From Arthrobacter sp. MA-N2 (GTDB taxonomy: Bacteria > Actinomycetota > Actinomycetes > Actinomycetales > Micrococcaceae): a DNA stretch of 64,000 nt. The notes under the pieces are model-generated. The model did no database searches. It saw nothing but the letters and a program-made list of their open reading frames with translations, and was not told where the DNA came from. The DNA lies in assembly GCF_000517125.1 (NCBI RefSeq), contig NZ_KI912155.1:2460696-2524695 (forward strand), in the 5' to 3' direction. Both the position numbers and the translations under genes were made by a program. Shown piece by piece: positions 54,611 to 62,096 of the stretch. Within the stretch, counting starts at the first letter, position 1, and the number at the start of each line of letters is the position of its first letter.

Positions 54611-55831
54611 GTGGCCAGATCCGTCGCAGCCCACCGCAAAGCCGTCCAGGAACTGCTGTCCGGCCTTCCCGGCCGGGGGAGTACTGAGGAGTTGCCCCTG
54701 ATGGCCGCGCTCGGCAGGGTTCTCGCCGTCGATGTGCTGGCCCCGCTCAGCCTGCCGCCGTTCGCCAATTCCCAGATGGACGGGTTTGCCGTCCGCTCGG
54801 CGGATCTCACACCGCATGCAGGGAGCGACGCCGGCGCGGAGCTGACAGTGGTGGACCCGGTCCCGGCCGGTGCGGCCCCGATGCGACTCGCGCCCGGCAC
54901 CGCGGCTCCCATCATGACCGGGGCCATGATGCCTGAGGGCGCCGACGCCGTCGTGCCTATCGAACAGGCACTGCCGGATGTCTTCCCCGCTCCCGGGGTG
55001 ACAGCAACCGTTCGCCTTCCCACTACAGAGCCGGGAACGTTCGTCCGCGATGCCGGGAGCGACATCGCCGCGGGAGCAGTCGCACTGCGGGCCGGAACAG
55101 CTCTCGGACCTGGCCAATTGGGGCTGCTCGCCGCTTTGGGGATGACCGCCGTCGAGGTCCGCACCCCCGTGCACGTGCTCCTGGTGACCACGGGCGACGA
55201 AGTGGTGGAACCCGGTACGTCGTTACCGGAAGGCAAGATCTACGATTCCAATGGAACCCTGCTTGAAGCGGCCATGATGCAGTCCGGCCTTCGGGTCACG
55301 CGGACGGGCATCAGCAGCGACGATCCTTCCGCCCTGCTGGCGCTCCTGCGCAGCCATGCCGCAAGCAGCGACCTTATCGTCAGCACCGGCGGAGTCAGCA
55401 AGGGCGCCTATGAAGTGGTCCGGCAGGCGATGGGGGGCCAAGCCGTTGATTTTGTGTCCGTGGCCATGCAGCCCGGTGGCCCCCAAGGGATCGGAACGTT
55501 CGACGGCGTGCCCTTCCTCGGGTTCCCGGGCAATCCGGTGAGCTGCCTTGTGTCCTTCGAAATGTTCCTGCGCCCCGCGCTCGCCGCCGTCTTGGGCAGC
55601 CCCGCATTGCGGCCGAGCCTGCAGGCGCGCCTTGCGGAGTCCTTGACCTCGCCCGCGGGCAAGCACCAGGTCCGCCGGGGCACGCTGCTTCCGGGGGGGA
55701 CCGTCAGGCTTGAGGGGGGCGTCGGATCCCATCTCGTCCATGCCCTCGCCAACTCGAACGCGCTGATCCAGGTTCCGGAAGGCGTCACGGAACTCGACGC
55801 CGGGGCGGAAGTGGAAGTATGGATGTTGTGA
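54611..55831 (+). CDS. moeA: Molybdopterin molybdotransferase
   Basis: The 406-residue enzyme inserts molybdate into MPT-AMP. Visible are [17 protein letters not shown] at the start, [17 protein letters not shown], the central MoCF-like domain with [21 protein letters not shown] region and [11 protein letters not shown], and GFPGNPVSC near the C-terminus. GTG start after GGGAGGAA. It overlaps moaC by 13 bases, consistent with one Mo-cofactor operon. Confidence 0.95.
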   Translation: MARSVAAHRKAVQELLSGLPGRGSTEELPLMAALGRVLAVDVLAPLSLPPFANSQMDGFAVRSADLTPHAGSDAGAELTVVDPVPAGAAPMRLAPGTAAPIMTGAMMPEGADAVVPIEQALPDVFPAPGVTATVRLPTTEPGTFVRDAGSDIAAGAVALRAGTALGPGQLGLLAALGMTAVEVRTPVHVLLVTTGDEVVEPGTSLPEGKIYDSNGTLLEAAMMQSGLRVTRTGISSDDPSALLALLRSHAASSDLIVSTGGVSKGAYEVVRQAMGGQAVDFVSVAMQPGGPQGIGTFDGVPFLGFPGNPVSCLVSFEMFLRPALAAVLGSPALRPSLQARLAESLTSPAGKHQVRRGTLLPGGTVRLEGGVGSHLVHALANSNALIQVPEGVTELDAGAEVEVWML

Positions 55832-56364
55832 ATGAAACTTCAGATCCCGCCGGCGTTGTCGGCGGCCTCACCCACTTGCGCCAGGACGGCACCGCCCAAA
55901 TGGTCGATGTCTCCGAAAAGGCCGTGACCACGCGGGAGGCGACCGCCACCGCCACCGTCCGGAGCACCCCGGAAGTACTTGCCCTCCTCGGCGCAGGTGA
56001 GCTTCCCAAAGGGGACGCCCTGGCCGTGGCGCGCGTAGCCGGCATCATGGCAGCCAAGAAAACGCCCGACCTCATACCCCTGTGCCACCCGCTGCCGATT
56101 TCCAAGGTCACCGTGGACTTCCAACTCGGGCCGGACACGGTAGTTGTATTGGCAACGGTGAAAACCAGAGGCGTCACAGGCGTGGAGATGGAAGCCTTGA
56201 CCGCTGCCTCGGTGGCTGCCTTGAGCGTCTACGACATGATCAAAGCAGTAGATAAGCACGCCGTTATCAGCGGCATCCAGGTGCTGGCCAAGAGCGGCGG
56301 AAAGAGCGGCGCCTGGGCCCTTCCCGTTTCGTCCGGCACGCCCAGCGAAGGGCGACGCGCGTGA
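55819..56364 (+). CDS. moaC: Cyclic pyranopterin monophosphate synthase
   Basis: The 181-residue enzyme acts after MoaA to form cPMP. Family motifs [38 protein letters not shown] and [13 protein letters not shown] are present, with a catalytic Lys in the [10 protein letters not shown] region. ATG is inside the end of moeA; its stop overlaps the mog start by four bases. Confidence 0.95.
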   Translation: MDVVNETSDPAGVVGGLTHLRQDGTAQMVDVSEKAVTTREATATATVRSTPEVLALLGAGELPKGDALAVARVAGIMAAKKTPDLIPLCHPLPISKVTVDFQLGPDTVVVLATVKTRGVTGVEMEALTAASVAALSVYDMIKAVDKHAVISGIQVLAKSGGKSGAWALPVSSGTPSEGRRA

Positions 56365-56861
56365 ACGCCTGCGAACCCCGCCGCGGACCGCGCAAGGCCG
56401 GCGTCGTCATCGCGTCCAACCGCGCGGCAGCAGGAATCTACGAGGACAAGAGCGGCCCGGTCATCCTGGACTGGCTGGCTGAGCACGGCTACGAGACCTT
56501 CCCCGTCATGGTGGTGCCGGATGGCGAGCCGGTCGGCGCCGCCATACGTGCGCTCCTGACCCAGGAACCCGCCGTCGTGATTACCAGCGGCGGCACGGGA
56601 CTGAGCCCCGATGACCGCACCCCGGAAGTCACGTTGCCGTTGTTGGATCGCGAAATACCGGGGCTCATGGAAGGCATTCGCCGCGCCGGAGCCGCCAAAA
56701 CCCCCATGGCGATGCTCAGCCGGGGCCATGCCGGTACAGCCGGCAAGACGTTCATCGTGAACCTGCCGGGTTCGCCGAAGGGGGTGATGGACGGGCTTGC
56801 CGTTCTTGATCCTGTCATCGCCCACCTATGCGATCAGTTGGAGGGAAGTCATGACCACTGA
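56361..56861 (+). CDS. mog: Molybdopterin adenylyltransferase
   Basis: The 166-residue MoaB/Mog-type protein adenylates molybdopterin. It has the MoCF motif [17 protein letters not shown] and the C-terminal [22 protein letters not shown] start overlaps moaC (GTGA). It overlaps moaE by 11 bases in another frame. Whether it is called MoaB or Mog is a naming matter in actinobacteria. Confidence 0.92.
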   Translation: MNACEPRRGPRKAGVVIASNRAAAGIYEDKSGPVILDWLAEHGYETFPVMVVPDGEPVGAAIRALLTQEPAVVITSGGTGLSPDDRTPEVTLPLLDREIPGLMEGIRRAGAAKTPMAMLSRGHAGTAGKTFIVNLPGSPKGVMDGLAVLDPVIAHLCDQLEGSHDH

Positions 56862-57306
56862 AACCGACTTCGAAGTCATCAGGGCGGTCCTCAGCGCGGA
56901 GCCGATTTCCGTGGACCAGGCCATAGCAGCCGTGGAATCGGACACTGCCGGAGCGGTGGTGAGCTTCAGTGGCGTGGTCCGTAATCACGACGGCGGCAAG
57001 CCGGTCGACAGGCTCAGCTACAGCGCCCACCCCACCGCCCATCAGGTCATGGCCGACGTTGTGGCCGAACTCGTGACGGAGCACTCAGGCGAAGCAGCCC
57101 AGCCTGTGCGTATTTGGGCAGCACACCGGATCGGTCTGCTCGAGGTTGGCGACCCTGCGCTCGTGTGCGCCGTGGCCGCAGCACACCGCGGACAAGCCTT
57201 CGCCGTATGCTCGGAGCTTGTCGACAGAATCAAGGCGCAAGTGCCCATCTGGAAGGAACAGTTCTTCAGCGACGGCACAGTCGAGTGGGTCGGCGCAGGG
57301 GAGTAG
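56851..57306 (+). CDS. moaE: Molybdopterin synthase catalytic subunit
   Basis: The 151-residue MoaE joins MoaD to insert the dithiolene sulfurs. It contains GAVVSFSGVVRNHDGGKPVD (core VSFSGVVRNH), the Tyr/His region LSYSAHPTAHQVM, WAAHRIGLLEVGD and the C-terminal catalytic Lys pair in IKAQVPIWKEQFFSDG. ATG at 56851 follows GGAGGGAAG; an upstream frame is a shadow of mog. Confidence 0.94.
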   Translation: MTTETDFEVIRAVLSAEPISVDQAIAAVESDTAGAVVSFSGVVRNHDGGKPVDRLSYSAHPTAHQVMADVVAELVTEHSGEAAQPVRIWAAHRIGLLEVGDPALVCAVAAAHRGQAFAVCSELVDRIKAQVPIWKEQFFSDGTVEWVGAGE

Positions 57307-57341
57307 CCGGGCGCAGGGGTCTGCTTCCCGTCGAAATCGCT

Positions 57342-57389
57342 GGAACGGTGCCGGTTCGCCGGAGCGTTCCGGCGAACCGGCACCGTTCC
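57342..57389. repeat. 22-bp perfect inverted repeat
   Basis: Perfect 22-nt arms (57342-57363 and 57368-57389) flank a 4-nt loop GCGT, 36 bases after the moaE stop. There is no T-run. It may stop moaE transcription or be a mobile REP-like element. Confidence 0.8.
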
Positions 57390-57478
57390 GGCGACCCCAC
57401 GTTGAGGCAGCCACCAACCCGCGACCAGGGGTTGCCACAGGGAAATTCCGATGCGTGCCGCCCGGTAGGGTTAAGGGC

Positions 57479-58237
57479 ATGACCGAACAACTTGCTGTTG
57501 CCGTGCTGGGCGCCCAGGGGCGCATGGGTATCGAAGCCGTCAAGGCGGTGGAAGCGGCAGCCGACATGAAGCTTGTCGCGGCACTCGGCCGCGGTGACTC
57601 CCTTGACACCCTGCTCGACGCCGGCGCCAAGTATGTCGTCGACCTGACCGTTCCGGATAGCACGGAAGCGAACGTCCATTTCGCCGTCGAGCACGGCATG
57701 CATGCTGTTGTCGGCACCACCGGCTGGGACGCTGCGAGGCTTGCGGCATTGCGCGAGTTGCTTGCAGTGAACCCGGAGTCAGGCGTTCTGATCGCCCCTA
57801 ACTTCGCTCTCGGCTCCATCCTCGCCTCGGCCTTCGCCGCCAAGGCCTCCAAGTACTTCGAATCGGTGGAGATTGTCGAGCTGCACCACCCGAACAAGGT
57901 GGACGCGCCGTCGGGCACGGCCGTCCGCACGGCCCAGCTTATTGCCGCCGCCCGCCAAGAAGCCGGCGTGCCGGCGAGCCCGGACGCCACGGGCACCGCC
58001 CTTGACGGTGCCCGTGGTTGTGAGGTCGATGGAATTCGCGTCCACAGCGTCCGCTTGCGCGGGCTCGTGGCGCATCAGGAAGTGCTCCTCGGCGGGCCAG
58101 GAGAGCAACTAACCATCCGCCACGATTCCTTCGACCGGGCGTCATTCATGCCTGGAGTGTTGCTGGGACTACGCAATGTGGCGTCCCACCCCGGGCTGAC
58201 AGTCGGCCTGGATGGCTATCTGGACCTGGGGCTCTAG
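57479..58237 (+). CDS. dapB: 4-hydroxy-tetrahydrodipicolinate reductase
   Basis: The 252-residue enzyme reduces HTPA in the lysine and diaminopimelate (peptidoglycan) pathway. It has the NAD(P)H loop VLGAQGRMG, the GTTGWD region, ELHHPNKVDAPSGTA with the catalytic His and Lys, and RGLVAHQEVLLGG. The ATG at 57479 gives the proper N-terminus; an open frame to 57146 runs back through moaE. dapA follows two small genes later. Confidence 0.95.
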   Translation: MTEQLAVAVLGAQGRMGIEAVKAVEAAADMKLVAALGRGDSLDTLLDAGAKYVVDLTVPDSTEANVHFAVEHGMHAVVGTTGWDAARLAALRELLAVNPESGVLIAPNFALGSILASAFAAKASKYFESVEIVELHHPNKVDAPSGTAVRTAQLIAAARQEAGVPASPDATGTALDGARGCEVDGIRVHSVRLRGLVAHQEVLLGGPGEQLTIRHDSFDRASFMPGVLLGLRNVASHPGLTVGLDGYLDLGL

Positions 58238-58241
58238 GCGC

Positions 58242-58730
58242 ATGGGCTCGCTCTGGAACGCATTCAAGGAGAACCGCACCAAGATCTGGGTTGGTGCCGT
58301 CACCCTGTTGTTGGTTCTCTACCTCGTGGTTACCTTCGAACGCTCGATCCTGCTGCTCAGCGACCCGAACCTGATAGCCAAGGGAATCGGCGCGGCGTAC
58401 CTGGTCCTCCCCCTCATCGGAGCATGGGCACTGATCCGCGAGCTGCTGTTCGGCGCGCGCACCGAGAAGATGGCCAAGGTGCTCGAAGCCGAAGGCGGGC
58501 TGCCCGTGGACAACTTGCCCCGTACACCGGGGGGGCGCATCGTGCGGTCCGCCGCGGACGCCGAGTTTGAGAAGTACCGTGTGGAGGCCGAGGCGGCGCC
58601 CGAGGACTGGCGCTCCTGGTTCCGCCTCAGCTGCGCCTACGACGCCGCCGGGGACCGCAAGCGGGCCAGAGAGGCAATGCGCGACGCCGGACGCCTTTTC
58701 CGCGCTGAGCCCACCGCGGCGGAGCGATAG
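58242..58730 (+). CDS. Small membrane protein with C-terminal helical repeat
   Basis: The roughly 162-residue protein has two transmembrane helices (WVGAVTLLLVLYLVVTF and GAAYLVLPLIGAWALI), then a charged soluble part ending in DWRSWFRLSCAYDAAGDRKRAREAMRDAGRLF, which resembles one tetratricopeptide-like unit. No function is known. ATG four bases after the dapB stop suggests it belongs to the dapB operon. Confidence 0.78.
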   Translation: MGSLWNAFKENRTKIWVGAVTLLLVLYLVVTFERSILLLSDPNLIAKGIGAAYLVLPLIGAWALIRELLFGARTEKMAKVLEAEGGLPVDNLPRTPGGRIVRSAADAEFEKYRVEAEAAPEDWRSWFRLSCAYDAAGDRKRAREAMRDAGRLFRAEPTAAER

Positions 58731-58765
58731 CGTCTCTCGGAGTAGTTTTGGTGCACGTCTTGTAT

Positions 58766-58781
58766 TCGAATATATGTTCGA
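58766..58781. promoter_or_regulatory. LexA-like SOS box
   Basis: TCGAAT-ATAT-GTTCGA differs at one base from the actinobacterial LexA consensus TCGAAC-N4-GTTCGA, and lies in a larger palindrome with 8-bp arms TATTCGAA and TTCGAATA (58763-58784). It covers a possible -10 (TATATG 58771-58776; -35 TTGGTG 58748-58753, 17-bp spacer) 14 bases before the next ORF. Confidence 0.75.
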
Positions 58782-58794
58782 ATAGCATGGCGGC

Positions 58795-59193
58795 ATGAAC
58801 GATCCTTCGAAGCGGCCCGACGCGTATCCCCAAGGCCTGAACGGGCCCATGAAGGCGATGAGCCCGGGCGTCGTGGACTTCCTCTTCCGGCAACTCGTTG
58901 TGGGGGAGCCGCCCGAAGATGTCCAGTGGCGGCGCGAGGGAACGGTTCTGGGCGAACAACCGCCGGGCGCCGAACTCGCCAGGCGGCTCGCGGAAACCGA
59001 CCTTGAGTCGCTGACGCCCGTTGAATTGTTCGACTACGTGCGGGCGGCCCAGCGGCTGGGAACGTGGGCGGACCGTTTGCGGGAGTCGGCGGTTGCCCGG
59101 TATTGCGCACCCGAATCGCCGCGGAATCCGGGTGCTCCGGAAGGTAGGATCCAAGGCGGCTCGGCGAGCGTCAAGGGTGGCCGGTCCAGCTGA
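58795..59193 (+). CDS. Short SOS-controlled protein
   Basis: The 132-residue product is not firmly recognised. Its middle, LESLTPVELFDYVRAAQRLGTWADRL, resembles the helical start of DUF222 proteins that precede HNH nuclease domains in actinobacteria. No HNH domain follows: the frame ends in a Gly/Ser-rich tail. It may therefore be a small stand-alone relative or a truncated gene. The upstream LexA-like box suggests induction by DNA damage. Confidence 0.65.
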   Translation: MNDPSKRPDAYPQGLNGPMKAMSPGVVDFLFRQLVVGEPPEDVQWRREGTVLGEQPPGAELARRLAETDLESLTPVELFDYVRAAQRLGTWADRLRESAVARYCAPESPRNPGAPEGRIQGGSASVKGGRSS

Positions 59194-59229
59194 CGCTTCA
59201 GTCTGGGCTCTGCTCTCCATTCGCTGAAT

Positions 59230-59257
59230 TTGACGACCATCACGTGAGCCCTATTCT
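59230..59257 (+). promoter_or_regulatory. Promoter of dapA
   Basis: TTGACG (59230-59235) and TATTCT (59252-59257) are 16 bp apart. The predicted start of transcription near 59264 leaves a short leader with AGGGTAA before the dapA ATG at 59292. Confidence 0.65.
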
Positions 59258-59291
59258 CCTAACCTGCGGCTGACAGGGTAACGTTTTTCAT

Positions 59292-60203
59292 ATGTCTGAC
59301 TCTCGTGCGAACGTTCCTGCCCTCGGTACCCTTCTGACCGCCATGGTCACCCCGTTCACCGCGGACGGCGAAGTCGACTACAAGCAGGCACAGGAACTGG
59401 CAGTCAAGCTGGTTGACGAGGGCTGCGATGGCTTGGTCGTCACCGGAACAACCGGGGAGACGTCTACGCTCACCGACGAGGAAAACCTCGGCATGTTCCG
59501 CGCTGTCAAGGAAGCCGTGGGCGGTCGTGCAGCAATCATCGCTGGAACCGGAACCAATGACACCGCGCACTCGGTTCACCTCTCCCAGGAAGCCGCGAAG
59601 CTCGGCGTCGACGGGCTCCTGATCGTCACGCCGTACTACAACAAGCCGAGCCAAGCAGGCGTCCGTGCCCACTTCGAGGCCATTGCCTCCGCTACGGAGC
59701 TGCCGGTCATGCTCTATGACATTCCCGGGCGCTCGGCCATCCAGATCGCGCCGGAGACAATGATCGGTCTCGCCGCCCACCCCAACATCGTTGCGGTCAA
59801 GGATGCCAAGGCAGATTTCGCAGCTGCCACGCGGGTCATGGCTGAAACCGACCTTCTTTTCTATTCGGGGGACGACGGCCTGACCCTCCAGTGGATGGCC
59901 ATGGGCGCGGTGGGCCTGATAGGCGTTACTACCCACGTCGTCACCCGGCGTTTCCGTGAGCTCATCGACGCGATCAACGCGAACGACCTCGGCACGGCCC
60001 GCAAGATCAATTTCGAACTGGAGCCCGTGATCCGCGCCACCATGACCCGGGTCCAAGGTGCCGTTGCCGCCAAGCAAATTCTTAAATGGCAGGGAGTCCT
60101 GCCCAACTCGGTTGTCCGTTTGCCCCTCGTGGAGCCGGACGCCGCCGAGATCGCAATCATCCGCGAGGACTTGGCGGAAGCTGGAATGGACTTCACTGTC
60201 TAG
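59292..60203 (+). CDS. dapA: 4-hydroxy-tetrahydrodipicolinate synthase
   Basis: The 303-residue aldolase condenses pyruvate with aspartate semialdehyde, the first step of the lysine/DAP branch. It is a TIM barrel with GTTGETSTLTDEE near residue 45, the YYNKPSQAG loop, catalytic Tyr in MLYDIPGRS and Schiff-base Lys in IVAVKDAKAD. It has its own promoter and lies 27 bases before rnj, a pairing common in actinobacteria. Confidence 0.96.
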   Translation: MSDSRANVPALGTLLTAMVTPFTADGEVDYKQAQELAVKLVDEGCDGLVVTGTTGETSTLTDEENLGMFRAVKEAVGGRAAIIAGTGTNDTAHSVHLSQEAAKLGVDGLLIVTPYYNKPSQAGVRAHFEAIASATELPVMLYDIPGRSAIQIAPETMIGLAAHPNIVAVKDAKADFAAATRVMAETDLLFYSGDDGLTLQWMAMGAVGLIGVTTHVVTRRFRELIDAINANDLGTARKINFELEPVIRATMTRVQGAVAAKQILKWQGVLPNSVVRLPLVEPDAAEIAIIREDLAEAGMDFTV

Positions 60204-60230
60204 AAGGATTCCGCCGGAAAGTAGCGCATT

Positions 60231-61922
60231 ATGACCCAAACCGCCCTTCCCGGACTTGTCACCCCGCCCAAACTTCCGCAGGGAACGCTCCGGATTGTGC
60301 CCCTTGGCGGGCTGGGGGAGATCGGCCGCAACATGGCCGTTTTCGAAATCAGCGGCAAGCTGCTGGTGGTCGACTGCGGCGTGCTCTTCCCTGAAGAGAC
60401 CCAGCCGGGCGTTGACCTGATCCTGCCCGATTTCTCGTACATCGAGGACCGGCTCGATGACGTCGTTGCCATCGTCCTGACGCACGGCCATGAAGACCAC
60501 ATCGGCGCTGTGCCATACCTCCTGCGCCTGCGCCCGGACCTGCCGTTAGTCGGTTCCCAGCTGACCCTTGCCCTCGTTGAGGCCAAGCTCCAGGAACATC
60601 GGATCAAGCCGTACACGTTCACGGTTGCCGAAGGGCAAGTGGAGCAGTTCGGTCCGTTCGAATGCGAATTCGTCGCCGTCAACCACTCCATACCGGACGC
60701 TCTGGCTGTCTTCATCCGGACCGATGGCGGCAACGTATTGCACACGGGCGACTTCAAGATGGATCAGCTGCCCCTGGACGGCCGCATCACGGACCTGCGT
60801 CACTTCGCCCGCCTGGGCGAAGAGGGAGTGGATCTGTTCATGGCGGATTCGACCAACGCGGATGTCCCCGGATTCACCACGGCGGAAAAGGAAATCGGTC
60901 CTACTTTGGACCGTTTGTTCGGCCAGGCCAAGAAGCGCATCATCGTCGCGTCCTTCTCCTCGCACGTGCACCGTGTCCAGCAGGTCCTCGACGCTGCCGC
61001 CCAGCACGGCCGCAATGTCGCCTTTGTGGGTCGGTCGATGGTGCGCAACATGGCCATCGCCGCGAAGCTGGGTTACCTTGACGTTCCGCCGGGAATCCTG
61101 GTGGACATCAAGAACATCGACAATCTGCCGGATCACCGCGTGGTCCTGATGTCCACCGGTTCCCAAGGCGAACCAATGGCAGCCCTGTCGCGGATGGCCA
61201 GTGGAGACCATCGTGTAGTCGTTGGCCAGGGGGACACGGTCATCCTTGCCTCGAGCCTTATCCCGGGCAACGAGAACGCGGTCTATCGAATCATCAACGG
61301 GCTGCTCAAGCTCGGTGCCGACGTCGTCCACAAGGGCAATGCCAAGGTGCACGTCTCCGGTCACGCAGCTGCCGGCGAGCTGCTGTACTGCTACAACATC
61401 CTCAAGCCGCTGAACGCGATGCCTGTGCACGGAGAAACCCGGCATCTCATCGCCAATGGCAACTTGGCGGAGGATTCCGGCGTGCCCTCGGACCGCGTCA
61501 TCCTCAGCGACAACGGCACGGTCATTGACCTCAAGGACCACAAAGCCAACGTAGTGGGCCAGGTGGAAGTGGGCTTCGTCTACGTTGACGGCTCCAGTGT
61601 GGGCGAAATCACCGACGCCGACCTCAAGGATCGAAGGATCCTCGGCGACGAGGGCTTCATCTCCGTTATCACCGTGATCAACCGCACCACAGGCAAGATT
61701 GTCTCGGGTCCCGAGATCCATGCCCGCGGTGTGGCCGAGGACGATTCGGTATTCGACGAGATCATCCCGAAGATCAACGCGGCACTTGAAGACGCTGTCC
61801 TTCACCACTCGGACCACACCAACCACCAGCTGCAGCAAGTGGTCCGTCGCGTGATCGGCACGTGGGTCAACCGGAAGCTTCGCCGGCGCCCCATGATCAT
61901 CCCCCTGGTTCTGGAGGCATAG
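60231..61922 (+). CDS. rnj: Ribonuclease J
   Basis: The 563-residue metallo-beta-lactamase nuclease has both endo- and 5'-3' exonuclease activity in relatives. The zinc motif HGHEDHIGAVPYLL lies near residue 84, followed by HTGDFKMDQ, DSTNADVPGFT, the beta-CASP domain (VASFSSHVHRVQQVLDAAA; MSTGSQGEPMAAL), VHVSGHAAAGEL and the C-terminal domain. No clear SD within 10 bases of the ATG beyond GGAAAG. A terminator follows. Confidence 0.95.
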   Translation: MTQTALPGLVTPPKLPQGTLRIVPLGGLGEIGRNMAVFEISGKLLVVDCGVLFPEETQPGVDLILPDFSYIEDRLDDVVAIVLTHGHEDHIGAVPYLLRLRPDLPLVGSQLTLALVEAKLQEHRIKPYTFTVAEGQVEQFGPFECEFVAVNHSIPDALAVFIRTDGGNVLHTGDFKMDQLPLDGRITDLRHFARLGEEGVDLFMADSTNADVPGFTTAEKEIGPTLDRLFGQAKKRIIVASFSSHVHRVQQVLDAAAQHGRNVAFVGRSMVRNMAIAAKLGYLDVPPGILVDIKNIDNLPDHRVVLMSTGSQGEPMAALSRMASGDHRVVVGQGDTVILASSLIPGNENAVYRIINGLLKLGADVVHKGNAKVHVSGHAAAGELLYCYNILKPLNAMPVHGETRHLIANGNLAEDSGVPSDRVILSDNGTVIDLKDHKANVVGQVEVGFVYVDGSSVGEITDADLKDRRILGDEGFISVITVINRTTGKIVSGPEIHARGVAEDDSVFDEIIPKINAALEDAVLHHSDHTNHQLQQVVRRVIGTWVNRKLRRRPMIIPLVLEA

Positions 61923-61947
61923 CCCGGCGGCATAGCCCCGAACAGGC

Positions 61948-61983
61948 GTGGCCCGGTTCCCGCGAACCGGGCCACTCCTGTTT
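61948..61983 (+). terminator. Intrinsic terminator after rnj
   Basis: Twelve-bp arms GTGGCCCGGTTC and GAACCGGGCCAC with a 4-nt loop, 25 bases after the rnj stop. The stem is extended by further partial pairs and followed shortly by GTTTC. Confidence 0.8.
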
Positions 61984-62096
61984 CAGGACCGCAGCGCGAT
62001 CGGGTGGACCCGATGGTCGCTCAACAGGAGCAACATGGCTCCTTCGCGCCCCTGAAATCCGCGGGATTCACGACGGGTTGGGGTAGCGTGGCCGAT

